DNA of 6,222 nt from Promethearchaeota archaeon (GTDB taxonomy: Archaea > Asgardarchaeota > Lokiarchaeia > Sigynarchaeales > SOKP01), in assembly GCA_014729315.1 (NCBI GenBank), contig WJKD01000691.1:1-6222 (forward strand). The letters run 5' to 3'. This document shows, piece after piece, positions 1-5,600 of the stretch (its first letter is position 1; each line of letters starts with the position of its first letter). The translations under genes were made by a program, and so were the position numbers. Below the pieces are notes generated by a model. The model had not been told where the DNA came from. It did not search any database and was given only the letters and a program-made list of their open reading frames with translations.

Positions 1-985
1 GGTCTCTAATTGAATATTCCGCTATTTTAGTCGCTTCAGCAATAATCTTTTGGGTTAAGATTGATTTTTGGTTATATTTTTTGGCCAGTAATTTATCTGC
101 TAAATAAATGACAGCACCTGCTAGGATAAAGGGATTTCTCCCTCCTCTTTCCTTCATACCTAAATTTTTGAGTATTCTATGACATTCATTCATTAATTTC
201 ATTTGAAAAAGGTTGATTTTCCAGTATACTTCTTTTTTTTTTAATCTCTTCTTTAAATCCTTATGTTTTATTACATTATCAATTAACCGAATTAGATAAT
301 CTTCGCTCTTATGGGGAATCAAATCAGAAGCTAAATGTTTTTTATATTTTATTCCATCTCTCAATATCAATCTCGGTTTGACACGATGACCAAAACTCTG
401 AAAAGCTTGAGCAATTTCATTGATCGTTATTGGAGCATTATGGGACTCATTTCTAGCAGCATAAAATATACAAAACGCGATAAGAGAAATATTATTAATT
501 ACTTTATTTTCTTTTTTCAAGATTTTCCGATAAAAGTACGCCGCAGTCTTACATATATTATCATTTAAACTTAAGTATGCTGCGATCTTGTTCAATATAT
601 TGAAAATTCTAAATTCTGTTTCATGATTCTTAATTCTAACGAATTGGGAATAATTCTTTTTTAATCTCCTAAATAGCTTTTGTTCATCAGGAGGCAATAA
701 TTTTCCAGATTTATCTTTAAGATATTTAGACTTTTCGTAATCAATAAAAGTTCCCAAACCTCCAATAAAGTTATGCCTACCCCCTAAAGCAACATACTGT
801 TTGTTTAAATTTGTTTTGTTATTGCAATCATATAATAGATAAGATGTATCTACTAAACATTCACTAATCACTAAACCACATTCGCTACATGTTCTTTCAA
901 AACTGTTAATTATAATATTTCCTCCACATTCAGGACAGAATTCTTGGTCATAATCTCTTTCATTTTGATTTATAATTATAATCAC
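1..985 (-). CDS. tfb: Transcription initiation factor B (TFB/TFIIB-like), C-terminus cut by window edge
   Basis: General archaeal transcription factor that binds TBP and the BRE and recruits RNA polymerase. Translating the minus strand from 985 gives an open frame of 328 codons to the window edge. An N-terminal zinc ribbon has Cys17, Cys20, Cys33 and Cys36, followed by GLVI. A B-reader/linker region follows (GGLGTFID, then LPPDEQKLFRRLKK). The first cyclin repeat has KTAAYFYRKILKK and LIAFCIFYAARN. The second has GGRNPFILAGAVIYLADKLL and ends at the edge in EYSIRD, so probably only a few tens of residues are missing. The start is GTG at 985 (an in-frame TTG at 988 is possible; a stop lies two codons before that). 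No in-frame ATG exists near the N-terminus. No Shine-Dalgarno is evident. Oddity: the ribbon is CX2C-X12-CX2C, about three residues shorter than usual, lacking the GE of the common ERGE turn. Asgard genomes often carry several TFB paralogs; this is likely a divergent one. The family call is firm, the exact start less so. Confidence 0.92.
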   Translation of the reverse strand, partial: MIIIINQNERDYDQEFCPECGGNIIINSFERTCSECGLVISECLVDTSYLLYDCNNKTNLNKQYVALGGRHNFIGGLGTFIDYEKSKYLKDKSGKLLPPDEQKLFRRLKKNYSQFVRIKNHETEFRIFNILNKIAAYLSLNDNICKTAAYFYRKILKKENKVINNISLIAFCIFYAARNESHNAPITINEIAQAFQSFGHRVKPRLILRDGIKYKKHLASDLIPHKSEDYLIRLIDNVIKHKDLKKRLKKKEVYWKINLFQMKLMNECHRILKNLGMKERGGRNPFILAGAVIYLADKLLAKKYNQKSILTQKIIAEATKIAEYSIRD

Positions 986-1154
986 CAAATATTAATCGAC
1001 ATAAGTCATAAAATTATGGAGAAATATAATTTAATTATTACGAACAAGGATCCTAACAAATGAAAAAGAGATAAGATATATAGGAAGCTATTAACCTAGA
1101 TATAGAGGGAGTGGGGACATTAAAAGTAAAATCATTGTAATTTAAAAAACCTAA

Positions 1155-1163
1155 TTTATAATT
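1155..1163 (+). promoter_or_regulatory. Candidate TATA box for the 79-aa gene
   Basis: TTTATAATT resembles an archaeal TATA box. With the usual spacing of about 25 nt, transcription would begin near 1180-1190, leaving a leader of about 30-40 nt before the TTG at 1221. In such an AT-rich genome this match has limited weight. Confidence 0.3.
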
Positions 1164-1173
1164 ATTTCTAAGT

Positions 1174-1195
1174 GATTAAATTGAAAGATTTAATC
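1174..1195 (+). promoter_or_regulatory. 8-bp perfect inverted repeat with TGAAAG loop
   Basis: The arms GATTAAAT (1174-1181) and ATTTAATC (1188-1195) are exactly complementary around the 6-nt loop TGAAAG. It lies at the predicted transcription start of the 79-aa gene, so it could be an operator or a leader hairpin. A second hairpin with the same loop occurs at 2464-2481. Function is unknown. Confidence 0.4.
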
Positions 1196-1220
1196 TTAAT
1201 AAAAAAATTGTGAAGGTCTA

Positions 1221-1460
1221 TTGGAACAATACAAACAAAAAATATCTGAAATTAAAAATTTCGATAAAAATCATTTAGATCACATAAACAATATAATAGG
1301 TAAATTAGAAAAGCTATTGGGAAAAAAAAGGAGATTAATGTATTCTGATATCATTAATTTTATTATTAGAGAAGGCTATAAAGATGAACTAGCCGATCAA
1401 ATCATATTATGGTGTAACTACAAAATTCGATTTGAAGACCCTTTTATAAAGACAGAATAG
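1221..1460 (+). CDS. Hypothetical protein, 79 aa, charged and helical
   Basis: I do not recognise this protein. The frame is closed upstream by a TAA at 1200-1202. The first usable start is TTG at 1221, preceded by GAAGGT at 1212-1217, a fair Shine-Dalgarno match 3-4 nt upstream. It stops with TAG at 1458-1460. The sequence is rich in Lys, Glu and Ile. Residues about 1-35 look amphipathic and possibly coiled-coil (HINNIIGKLEKLLGKK). A second helical part follows (YSDIINFIIREGYKDELADQ), ending in a short aromatic tail. There is no signal peptide, membrane segment or cysteine pair. It lies 195 nt upstream of the co-oriented GTPase A gene, so co-transcription is possible but not required. The coding call rests on the RBS, lysine-rich AT-biased composition and isolation from other genes. 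It could still be spurious. Confidence 0.55.
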   Translation: MEQYKQKISEIKNFDKNHLDHINNIIGKLEKLLGKKRRLMYSDIINFIIREGYKDELADQIILWCNYKIRFEDPFIKTE

Positions 1461-1555
1461 CTTGAACTTAAATATTGGAAAAATAAATCTTATTTATAAG
1501 ACAAGTTTAAACAAAAACTTAAAATACCAAAAACAACTAATAAATACTTAATAAA

Positions 1556-1602
1556 ATGCTAAAGATCTTTCCAAAAATAACGCTATTTTTGAAATTTAGC
1601 AT
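1556..1602 (+). repeat. 47-nt nested imperfect hairpin upstream of GTPase A
   Basis: The outer arms ATGCTAAA (1556-1563) and TTTAGCAT (1595-1602) are complementary. Inside them TTT (1568-1570) pairs with AAA (1592-1594). An inner perfect stem CAAAAATA (1572-1579) / TATTTTTG (1584-1591) closes a 4-nt loop ACGC. Only gatc (1564-1567) and one C (1571) are unpaired on the left side, none on the right. It ends 53 nt before the GTPase A start codon. It may be a leader structure, an operator, or a terminator of the upstream gene; no long T-tract follows, which makes terminator less likely. Confidence 0.5.
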
Positions 1603-1614
1603 GACGGTTTTGAA

Positions 1615-1634
1615 GAAATTTTCTTAGAAATTTC
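1615..1634 (+). promoter_or_regulatory. 7-bp hairpin in the probable leader of GTPase A
   Basis: GAAATTT (1615-1621) and AAATTTC (1628-1634) are complementary around the loop TCTTAG. The hairpin ends 6 nt before the likely ribosome binding site AAGGT (1641-1645). It follows the larger hairpin at 1556-1602 by 12 nt. AT-only pairing makes it weak on its own. Confidence 0.3.
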
Positions 1635-1655
1635 AATATTAAGGTAGATTTCCGA

Positions 1656-2345
1656 ATGGTTCGCTTTACAGAAGATCATAAGGTATATATTAAAATACTA
1701 TACTGGGGGATGGGAGGATCTGGAAAAACTACGATTGTTGACACTCTTTATAGATTGACGAAGGAAAAGAAAAAAGATATCGAACCTACGGGAAACTTAA
1801 CGAAGATAGCAATGGCTAGTGGCTCAACTCTTTATTTTGATAGGGGGATCTTTCAATCTACGAAACAAAGAAAAGTGTTTTATCATGTATACACGGTTGC
1901 AGGTCAAAGTAGGTTTTCCCCTCTGAGAAAAAAGATTTTTAAAGGGACTGATGGGGTTATTTTCGTAGTGGATTCACAAACACAGTTCTTTGAGGATAAC
2001 ATCGAATCCCTAAAAGAATTAAAAAATGTAACAAGAGGAAAACTAATAAAGGAAATTCCCCTTATTCTTATGCTAAACAAACAAGATTTAAGCGAAGTAA
2101 TTGGTATTGAAGATTTTAAGCAAATTTTAAAAGATGAGAAGTTATGGTATGAACCTAAAGATGAATTATATGTCTGGAATCCCATCATATATAAAACTTG
2201 TGCGCTTTACGATAAAAAAAAGGATGTTTATAGAAGTTTCTCTGAATGCGCGAGGCGAACAGGATTATATCAGATCTACGGTAATGGAAAGGCACCAATT
2301 GGTGATACATTCTTGAAAGTCTCTAAAGAATTACCAGAGTTTTAA
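1656..2345 (+). CDS. MglA-like Ras-superfamily small GTPase (GTPase A)
   Basis: Cytosolic GTP-binding switch protein of the prokaryotic MglA group; its partner and pathway are not known here. G1/P-loop GMGGSGKTT is at residues 18-26. The switch I region GSTLYFD is at 56-62, matching the MglA RTLFFD block. G3 is TVAGQ at 80-84, where Thr replaces the usual Asp of DxxG, as in the TVPGQ of MglA. GTDGVIFVVDSQ follows at 97-108. G4 is NKQD at 141-144, and a G5-like TCAL is at 181-184. At 229 aa it is longer than MglA (about 195): there is extra sequence between G4 and G5 (EKLWYEPKDELYVW) and a C-terminal tail of about 35 residues after G5. No lipidation cysteine motif or membrane segment is seen. 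The start is ATG at 1656, with AAGGT at 1641-1645 ten nt upstream. It is transcribed opposite to GTPase B and has no roadblock gene beside it on its own strand. Confidence 0.9.
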   Translation: MVRFTEDHKVYIKILYWGMGGSGKTTIVDTLYRLTKEKKKDIEPTGNLTKIAMASGSTLYFDRGIFQSTKQRKVFYHVYTVAGQSRFSPLRKKIFKGTDGVIFVVDSQTQFFEDNIESLKELKNVTRGKLIKEIPLILMLNKQDLSEVIGIEDFKQILKDEKLWYEPKDELYVWNPIIYKTCALYDKKKDVYRSFSECARRTGLYQIYGNGKAPIGDTFLKVSKELPEF

Positions 2346-2408
2346 TTCTTCATAAAATTACATAATTGATCATAAAAATCAAATAATTTCAACCCAATGA
2401 GGAAAAAG

Positions 2409-2535
2409 TAAATTAAGGTAATAAAGGTTAAAAAATTCCAATGAAGATAATCAGACAAGAATGATCTAATGAAAGTTAGATATGAGAAATTATAGTTACG
2501 ACGAGGATTTTAAAAACCTTTATTACCTTAATTTA
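2409..2535. repeat. 31-nt inverted repeat (27/31 matching) with 65-nt spacer
   Basis: The left arm 2409-2439 and right arm 2505-2535 are reverse complements with four mismatches. The outermost 21 bp (2409-2429 and 2515-2535) are perfect. Each arm carries two AAGGT-type boxes. The spacer contains a 6-bp hairpin, ATCTAA (2464-2469) / TTAGAT (2476-2481). As RNA it would form one long stem with an inner hairpin; as DNA it gives paired protein-binding sites. No flanking target-site duplication or transposase was seen, so a MITE origin is only a possibility. Confidence 0.65.
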
Positions 2536-2564
2536 TAAAAGGTTTATTTCATTCATTTTTTATA
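2514..2564 (+). promoter_or_regulatory. Promoter and candidate operator of the winged-helix gene
   Basis: A TATA-like TTTATAAA (2532-2539) sits between AAACCTTT (2514-2521) and AAAGGTTT (2538-2545), an exact 8-bp inverted repeat. A second TATA-like TTTTTATAA (2557-2564) would put transcription start near 2586-2590, giving a leader under 10 nt, consistent with the lack of a Shine-Dalgarno before the ATG at 2596. Which TATA is used cannot be told from sequence. Confidence 0.4.
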
Positions 2565-2595
2565 ACGTTAAATTTTTAAATATTATTGATGCAAA

Positions 2596-2775
2596 ATGGG
2601 TCTTTTTAATAAAATTAGTGATAAGTTACCTAAACAATTTTCTATTTTTCAATTTATGAGTTTGTTGGATATTAATGCGTCAGAAGTGCGAAAAGCAAGA
2701 AATCTTTTGAAACAGTTCTACATAGAAGGTTATGTTAAAAGAATATCCAAGAATATGTATCAAAAATTGACATAA
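2596..2775 (+). CDS. Small winged-helix-like DNA-binding protein, 59 aa
   Basis: ATG at 2596 opens a 59-codon frame ending in TAA at 2773-2775. The N-terminal part, FSIFQFMSLLDINASEVRKA, reads as helix-turn-helix, with the probable recognition helix ASEVRKARNLLKQFYIEGYV. It ends in a short strand pair, VKRISKNMYQKL, that would form the wing. This is the shape of a single minimal winged-helix domain, so DNA binding is a likely role; it could also be a protein-binding wHTH. The protein is basic with no other domain. No Shine-Dalgarno precedes the ATG; a TATA-like element about 35 nt upstream suggests a leaderless or near-leaderless mRNA. Symmetric AAGGT boxes at its promoter make autoregulation an attractive inference. 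It converges on the minus-strand GTPase B gene. Confidence 0.7.
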   Translation: MGLFNKISDKLPKQFSIFQFMSLLDINASEVRKARNLLKQFYIEGYVKRISKNMYQKLT

Positions 2776-2790
2776 GATCGAAGGAAACGG

Positions 2791-2815
2791 TTTTTTGATA
2801 AAATTTAGTCTTTTT
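2791..2815 (+). terminator. Poly-T terminator after the winged-helix gene
   Basis: T6 at 2791-2796 and T5 at 2811-2815 follow the stop codon by 15 and 35 nt. Archaeal RNA polymerase terminates at T-tracts without needing a hairpin, and this gene converges on GTPase B, so a stop signal is expected here. Confidence 0.45.
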
Positions 2816-2848
2816 ACATACAAAAAATCTTACTTATTATATTATACC

Positions 2849-2869
2849 AAAAAGGAATTTTCAAAAAAA
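2849..2869 (-). terminator. Poly-T terminator of the roadblock-GTPase operon
   Basis: Read on the minus strand, T7 (2869-2863) and then T5 (2853-2849) begin about 24 nt after the GTPase B stop codon. This is the pattern expected for archaeal intrinsic termination and mirrors the T-tracts on the other strand. Confidence 0.45.
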
Positions 2870-2893
2870 GGCTTAATTACTAATATTTATAGT

Positions 2894-3472
2894 TTAAGCG
2901 AAAAGCTTAGCCTCGGGAAAAAGATAATTAGTCATCTTTTTGAAGGAATCTAGTATTCCATATCCACGAGTGGCAATCGTTTTCATTACACATATATTTT
3001 TAAAGAAATTAAGGTTTAATTTCTCAATAAAACAATTTCCGTTATTCTGGGTTTTGCATAAGTCATATTTATTTAGCGCGATCACAATTGGAATATTCTT
3101 GATATTTTCCCCGAAGAGATTAATTAATTCGTTCCAAGATCTCATATTCTCTCTCTGGTGATTATGTTGTGAATCGGCAACAAATATAATCCCATCAACG
3201 CCATTTAAAGTGGCAGGTCGTGTTCCAGCATAAAAATCTTGTCCTGTTGCACTGTAAATTAAATATTTTAGTCCCCAGTCCTGTCCCCTAAAAGTTAATA
3301 CTCCAAAATCAAAAAATAAGGTTCTGCCTACCGTACTTTCGATAGATTCGATATTATTGATTTTGTTAAAATGAGAAAACAAGTATTTAAGGGAAGTTGT
3401 TTTACCTGACATCGCTGGACCATAATATACTATTTTAATTTGAATATTTTTATTTTCAAAGTCGTAAATCAT
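2894..3472 (-). CDS. MglA-like Ras-superfamily small GTPase (GTPase B)
   Basis: A 192-aa single-domain GTPase, the usual length for MglA. The N-terminal strand and P-loop KIVYYGPAMSGKTT (G18-T26) closely resemble MglA. The switch I block GRTLFFDFG lies at 49-57. G3 is SATGQ at 74-78, with Ser in place of the conserved Asp. GVDGIIFVADSQ follows at 91-102. G4 is NKYD at 134-137, and G5 is TIAT at 165-168. No lipid-anchor or membrane motif is seen. It is the last gene of a three-gene minus-strand unit. The ATG at 3472 lies 6 nt after the preceding stop, with a strong GGGGGT ribosome binding site overlapping that stop. In bacteria MglA is controlled by the roadblock GAP MglB; here a tandem roadblock gene heads the same operon, so it is the probable regulator or binding partner. 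Substrate is GTP by family; effectors are unknown. Confidence 0.93.
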   Translation of the reverse strand: MIYDFENKNIQIKIVYYGPAMSGKTTSLKYLFSHFNKINNIESIESTVGRTLFFDFGVLTFRGQDWGLKYLIYSATGQDFYAGTRPATLNGVDGIIFVADSQHNHQRENMRSWNELINLFGENIKNIPIVIALNKYDLCKTQNNGNCFIEKLNLNFFKNICVMKTIATRGYGILDSFKKMTNYLFPEAKLFA

Positions 3473-3478
3473 AGAAAT

Positions 3479-4372
3479 CTACCCCCAAAAAGATTTAATT
3501 GCATTTTTTAATATTAATTTTTTATTAAAGTCAACTAAGTTTTTAAAATCTTCATTCCATTCTCTCTGAATAAATAATATTATTCTCTCTATGGATACAT
3601 CCTCATAGTCAATTGTTTCTAACACCGTTTTATTACTAATTTTATTATCTGGACTAAAATTATTTAAAAAACTAATTTTTGATAATATGAAAAAAGCTCT
3701 TCTTGAACCAGAATAAAAATTTTGTATTTCCCTATTAAAAATATTTTTTTTAAGTTCGTTTTTTTCTACTTCAAAATTTAAAACAAAATCAGCGAGATTT
3801 TTATCCATTTCATTCTGATTCATCTTATCAGACAACACTCTTTTCATCCTTTCGATTGATCTTTCTGTATCTTGTGAAACCTTCTGCAGAATTTTCTTTT
3901 CAAAAGAAATATCCAAATCTTTTTTTGACCCTCCCTTGAATTCAACTCCAATTCCTTCACGAGATATGTTGATAAAAAGGAACTTCCTGATTTTTTCTTT
4001 AACGAGATTTAAAATTTTAGTTTCCTCTCCTTGATCGGAGGTATTTATTCCAATTAGCCATGAATTAAAAGTCTTTAATTCTTTAAGTGCCTTAAAAGAT
4101 ATATAACTGGGACATCTTATCGTAATTCTTTTGGTTTTATAATCGTTTGACTCGTTTAAAGTAAGATTTTCATATTCCTGCTCCGAAATAAAATCACTAT
4201 TATATATATATTCTTTTCTAAAAGGAATAGCTTCTGATAATTCAACCAAAATGTTTTCAATTTCCTCGAATTCATTTCCAAATATAATAATAGGAATACG
4301 GTTTAGTAATGAATATAATACCATTGAAGCATCTTTTAGTTTCAATTTATCAATTAATTCAATAAAATCCAT
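3479..4372 (-). CDS. Unknown 297-aa protein between roadblock and GTPase genes
   Basis: I do not recognise this family. The N-terminal half looks alpha/beta, with hydrophobic strands RIPIIIFG (25-32), KRITIRCPS (81-89), NSWLIGINT (103-111) and RKFLFINIS (129-137). The first strand, turn and helix (IIIFGNEFEEIENIL) recall a P-loop fold start, but no GK[S/T] is present, so it is not a standard ATPase. Residues about 150-215 are highly charged and helical, possibly coiled coil; the rest is mixed helical and ends in KSFWG. There are no membrane segments. I chose ATG at 4372 because GGGAG (4382-4378) sits 5 nt upstream; an in-frame TTG at 4384 would add four residues and has a poorer site. It begins 14 nt after the roadblock stop and ends 6 nt before GTPase B. 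Position suggests a partner or regulator of that pair, such as an effector or scaffold; this is inference only. Confidence 0.85.
   Translation of the reverse strand: MDFIELIDKLKLKDASMVLYSLLNRIPIIIFGNEFEEIENILVELSEAIPFRKEYIYNSDFISEQEYENLTLNESNDYKTKRITIRCPSYISFKALKELKTFNSWLIGINTSDQGEETKILNLVKEKIRKFLFINISREGIGVEFKGGSKKDLDISFEKKILQKVSQDTERSIERMKRVLSDKMNQNEMDKNLADFVLNFEVEKNELKKNIFNREIQNFYSGSRRAFFILSKISFLNNFSPDNKISNKTVLETIDYEDVSIERIILFIQREWNEDFKNLVDFNKKLILKNAIKSFWG
3481..3486 (-). promoter_or_regulatory. Ribosome binding site of GTPase B
   Basis: On the minus strand GGGGGT lies 8 nt upstream of the ATG at 3472. It is formed by the last codons of the upstream gene (Trp-Gly-stop), so translation of the two genes is probably coupled. 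It supports the chosen GTPase start. Confidence 0.6.
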
Positions 4373-4386
4373 AAAATCTCCCAATC

Positions 4387-5388
4387 CTATTCAATAATCA
4401 GATCACTAAGTATTTTCTTAACATCCAATATTTTAAATTCTCTTGATTCAAATGTTTCTTTGATGAGAAATTCAAATTTTCTTGAGAATTGAGGTAGTAT
4501 TAGTCTCAGCAATCCTAATTTCTGTCTCTCCTTACTAATTAAAGTACTAAAAATTGCTTTATTCAATCCAATAATAAATTGAAATGAACGATTACAGTCT
4601 ATTAAAATATTCTTCACACGCATTCTTTTTAATAACCAAGAACATCGGTTTGCTGTTTGAAATAGAGAATAACTCATAGCTGAAATATTATCTAAATTTT
4701 TATGTTCCATTGAATCGCATTTTATAATCTTGGACGCAAGAAAGCCCCCTTCCATTGAAATAAATGCGTATTTTAAGTCATGAATCGCTATTGACAGGTC
4801 TTTTAAAATCCGGCTTAATTCCGTTGATGTTGACGAGGGGATACTCAAGGAAAACGAATCCAAATTAGTATTTAATGAATCTGCTTCTTTTACGTTAAAG
4901 GATTTGAAAATCTCCTCGATCTTATGTTCATCGTAATTAATTAGGGGAGGTTTGAATGATTCTCCAGAGGTCAATAGAGATGTCTTGATCTTTTTTAAGC
5001 ATTCACTTGTTTGTAAAAAAATTCCCCCTAAATTAACATCTGATTCTGCGGTAATAGCTATAAAAAACTCGTGATCGTCGTTAAGAATCCCCTGTTTTTC
5101 TAATATTCTATTCAGAGTTGCGTGAAGCGGATTATTTAATGGTGCAATTAAGATTTTTGCTTTATTTCCTTCAATTAAAATATACCTTAAATCATCAGGA
5201 TAAAGATGAATTCCCACATTAAATATGGCACTAGTTGCTGCGCATACATTAAAAATCTCGTCTTTACTAAACCAAACTCCTGTAGATTGTATCGGATTAC
5301 CGTCTCGCTGTGTTAACACTGCGTTCTCAACGCCTTTGAGTTGTTTTATCTGGTCTAAATGAATTCCAATTTTTTCTTTTAATAACAT
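4387..5388 (-). CDS. Tandem roadblock/LC7-like protein, 333 aa
   Basis: Roadblock/LC7 (MglB/longin-like) proteins bind and regulate small GTPases. Domain 1 spans about residues 10-137: GVENAVLTQRDG (19-30) gives the strand-turn-strand, LRYILIEGNKAKILIAPL (67-84) the paired strands, and NLGGIFLQTS (119-128) the last helix. A polar linker of about 50 residues rich in Ser/Asn follows. Domain 2 spans about 190-312 with LKYAFISMEGGFLASKII (205-222), VKNILIDCNRSFQFIIGLN (258-276) and LGLLRLILPQF (291-301). It is more divergent. Bacterial MglB has one such domain of about 150 aa and acts as a dimer; two in one chain could form an internal dimer. I chose ATG at 5388 over an in-frame TTG at 5397, because a TATA-like element at 5423-5418 predicts transcription start near 5395. 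First gene of the operon with the 297-aa protein and GTPase B, and divergent from the 16S gene. Domain 1 is confident, domain 2 fairly so. Confidence 0.87.
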   Translation of the reverse strand: MLLKEKIGIHLDQIKQLKGVENAVLTQRDGNPIQSTGVWFSKDEIFNVCAATSAIFNVGIHLYPDDLRYILIEGNKAKILIAPLNNPLHATLNRILEKQGILNDDHEFFIAITAESDVNLGGIFLQTSECLKKIKTSLLTSGESFKPPLINYDEHKIEEIFKSFNVKEADSLNTNLDSFSLSIPSSTSTELSRILKDLSIAIHDLKYAFISMEGGFLASKIIKCDSMEHKNLDNISAMSYSLFQTANRCSWLLKRMRVKNILIDCNRSFQFIIGLNKAIFSTLISKERQKLGLLRLILPQFSRKFEFLIKETFESREFKILDVKKILSDLIIE

Positions 5389-5417
5389 TCTGTTCAATTA
5401 GGTTTTTTTCATAAAAC

Positions 5418-5426
5418 TTATAATTT
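5418..5426 (-). promoter_or_regulatory. Candidate TATA box of the roadblock-GTPase operon
   Basis: The minus strand reads AAATTATAA from 5426 to 5418. With the usual ~25-nt spacing, transcription would start near 5395, about 7 nt before the ATG at 5388. That fits a near-leaderless mRNA and the absence of a Shine-Dalgarno, and argues against the TTG at 5397. Confidence 0.4.
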
Positions 5427-5498
5427 ACTTGAGAATCTTATTTTTAAACTCCAAGAAATTTCGTGGAGAAATAGAAAAATTTAAAATGTAAGAACAAC

Positions 5499-5506
5499 TT
5501 ATAATA
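5499..5506 (+). promoter_or_regulatory. Candidate TATA box of the 16S rRNA gene
   Basis: TTATAATA would place transcription start near 5525-5530, giving a leader of about 180 nt. The palindrome CGAATATTCG (5510-5519) lies between the TATA and the predicted start, and a second TATA-like TTTATA is at 5522-5527. The choice between them is not settled by sequence. Confidence 0.35.
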
Positions 5507-5600
5507 TCACGAATATTCGCATTTATACCGGCGTAAACTTGGATTACGGTAGTTAACCGTTAGATGAAGAGTGCTTTCGTATATGCGATAAAAAAAATGT

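Larger units (their letters stand above)
986..1220. other. Intergenic region between divergent TFB gene and small ORF
   Basis: This 235-base AT-rich stretch separates the minus-strand TFB gene from a plus-strand small gene and should hold both promoters. I see no RNA gene and no open frame with coding character. On the plus strand a TATA-like TTTATAATT at 1155-1163 would place transcription start near 1180-1190. A perfect hairpin lies at 1174-1195. No convincing TATA element for the TFB gene was identified. Confidence 0.5.
2346..2595. other. Intergenic region rich in inverted repeats
   Basis: These 250 bases between GTPase A and the small winged-helix gene contain no open frame of note. They hold a long inverted repeat (2409-2535), a nested hairpin at 2464-2481 (ATCTAA / TTAGAT, loop TGAAAG), and TATA-like elements near 2532-2539 and 2557-2564. 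A weak stem TTGAT / ATCAA at 2366-2382 lies just after the GTPase stop and might mark its transcript end. Confidence 0.5.

Noticed and set aside
335..568. Plus-strand ORF of 77 aa
   Set aside because: It lies antisense inside the TFB gene, whose minus-strand frame carries clear zinc-ribbon and cyclin-repeat motifs.
960..962. ATG just inside the TFB N-terminus
   Set aside because: It is out of frame with the zinc-ribbon translation; the frame starts at GTG 985.
1601..1627. Eight-codon upstream ORF (ATG ACG GTT ... TAG) before GTPase A
   Set aside because: Too short to assess, no ribosome binding site, and its ATG is inside the hairpin arm; probably chance.
1904..2188. Minus-strand ORF of 94 aa
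   Set aside because: Antisense to GTPase A, whose G motifs are intact in the plus frame; Ser/Phe-rich translation typical of a shadow frame.
2134..2316. Plus-strand ORF of 60 aa
   Set aside because: Out-of-frame shadow inside the GTPase A coding region.
2346..2595. CRISPR-like repeats or C/D box RNA in the repeat-rich gap
   Set aside because: There is only one inverted pair, no regularly spaced direct repeats, and no proper C (RTGATGA) plus D (CTGA) box arrangement.
2940..3161. Plus-strand ORF of 73 aa
   Set aside because: Antisense to GTPase B across its G4 and G5 motifs.
4373..4384. TTG start at 4384 for the 297-aa protein
   Set aside because: The GGGAG site at 4382-4378 is well placed for the ATG at 4372, and the TTG has only AGGA directly against it.
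5389..5397. TTG start at 5397 for the roadblock protein
   Set aside because: The likely TATA element predicts transcription starting near 5395, downstream of this codon; the ATG at 5388 is preferred.
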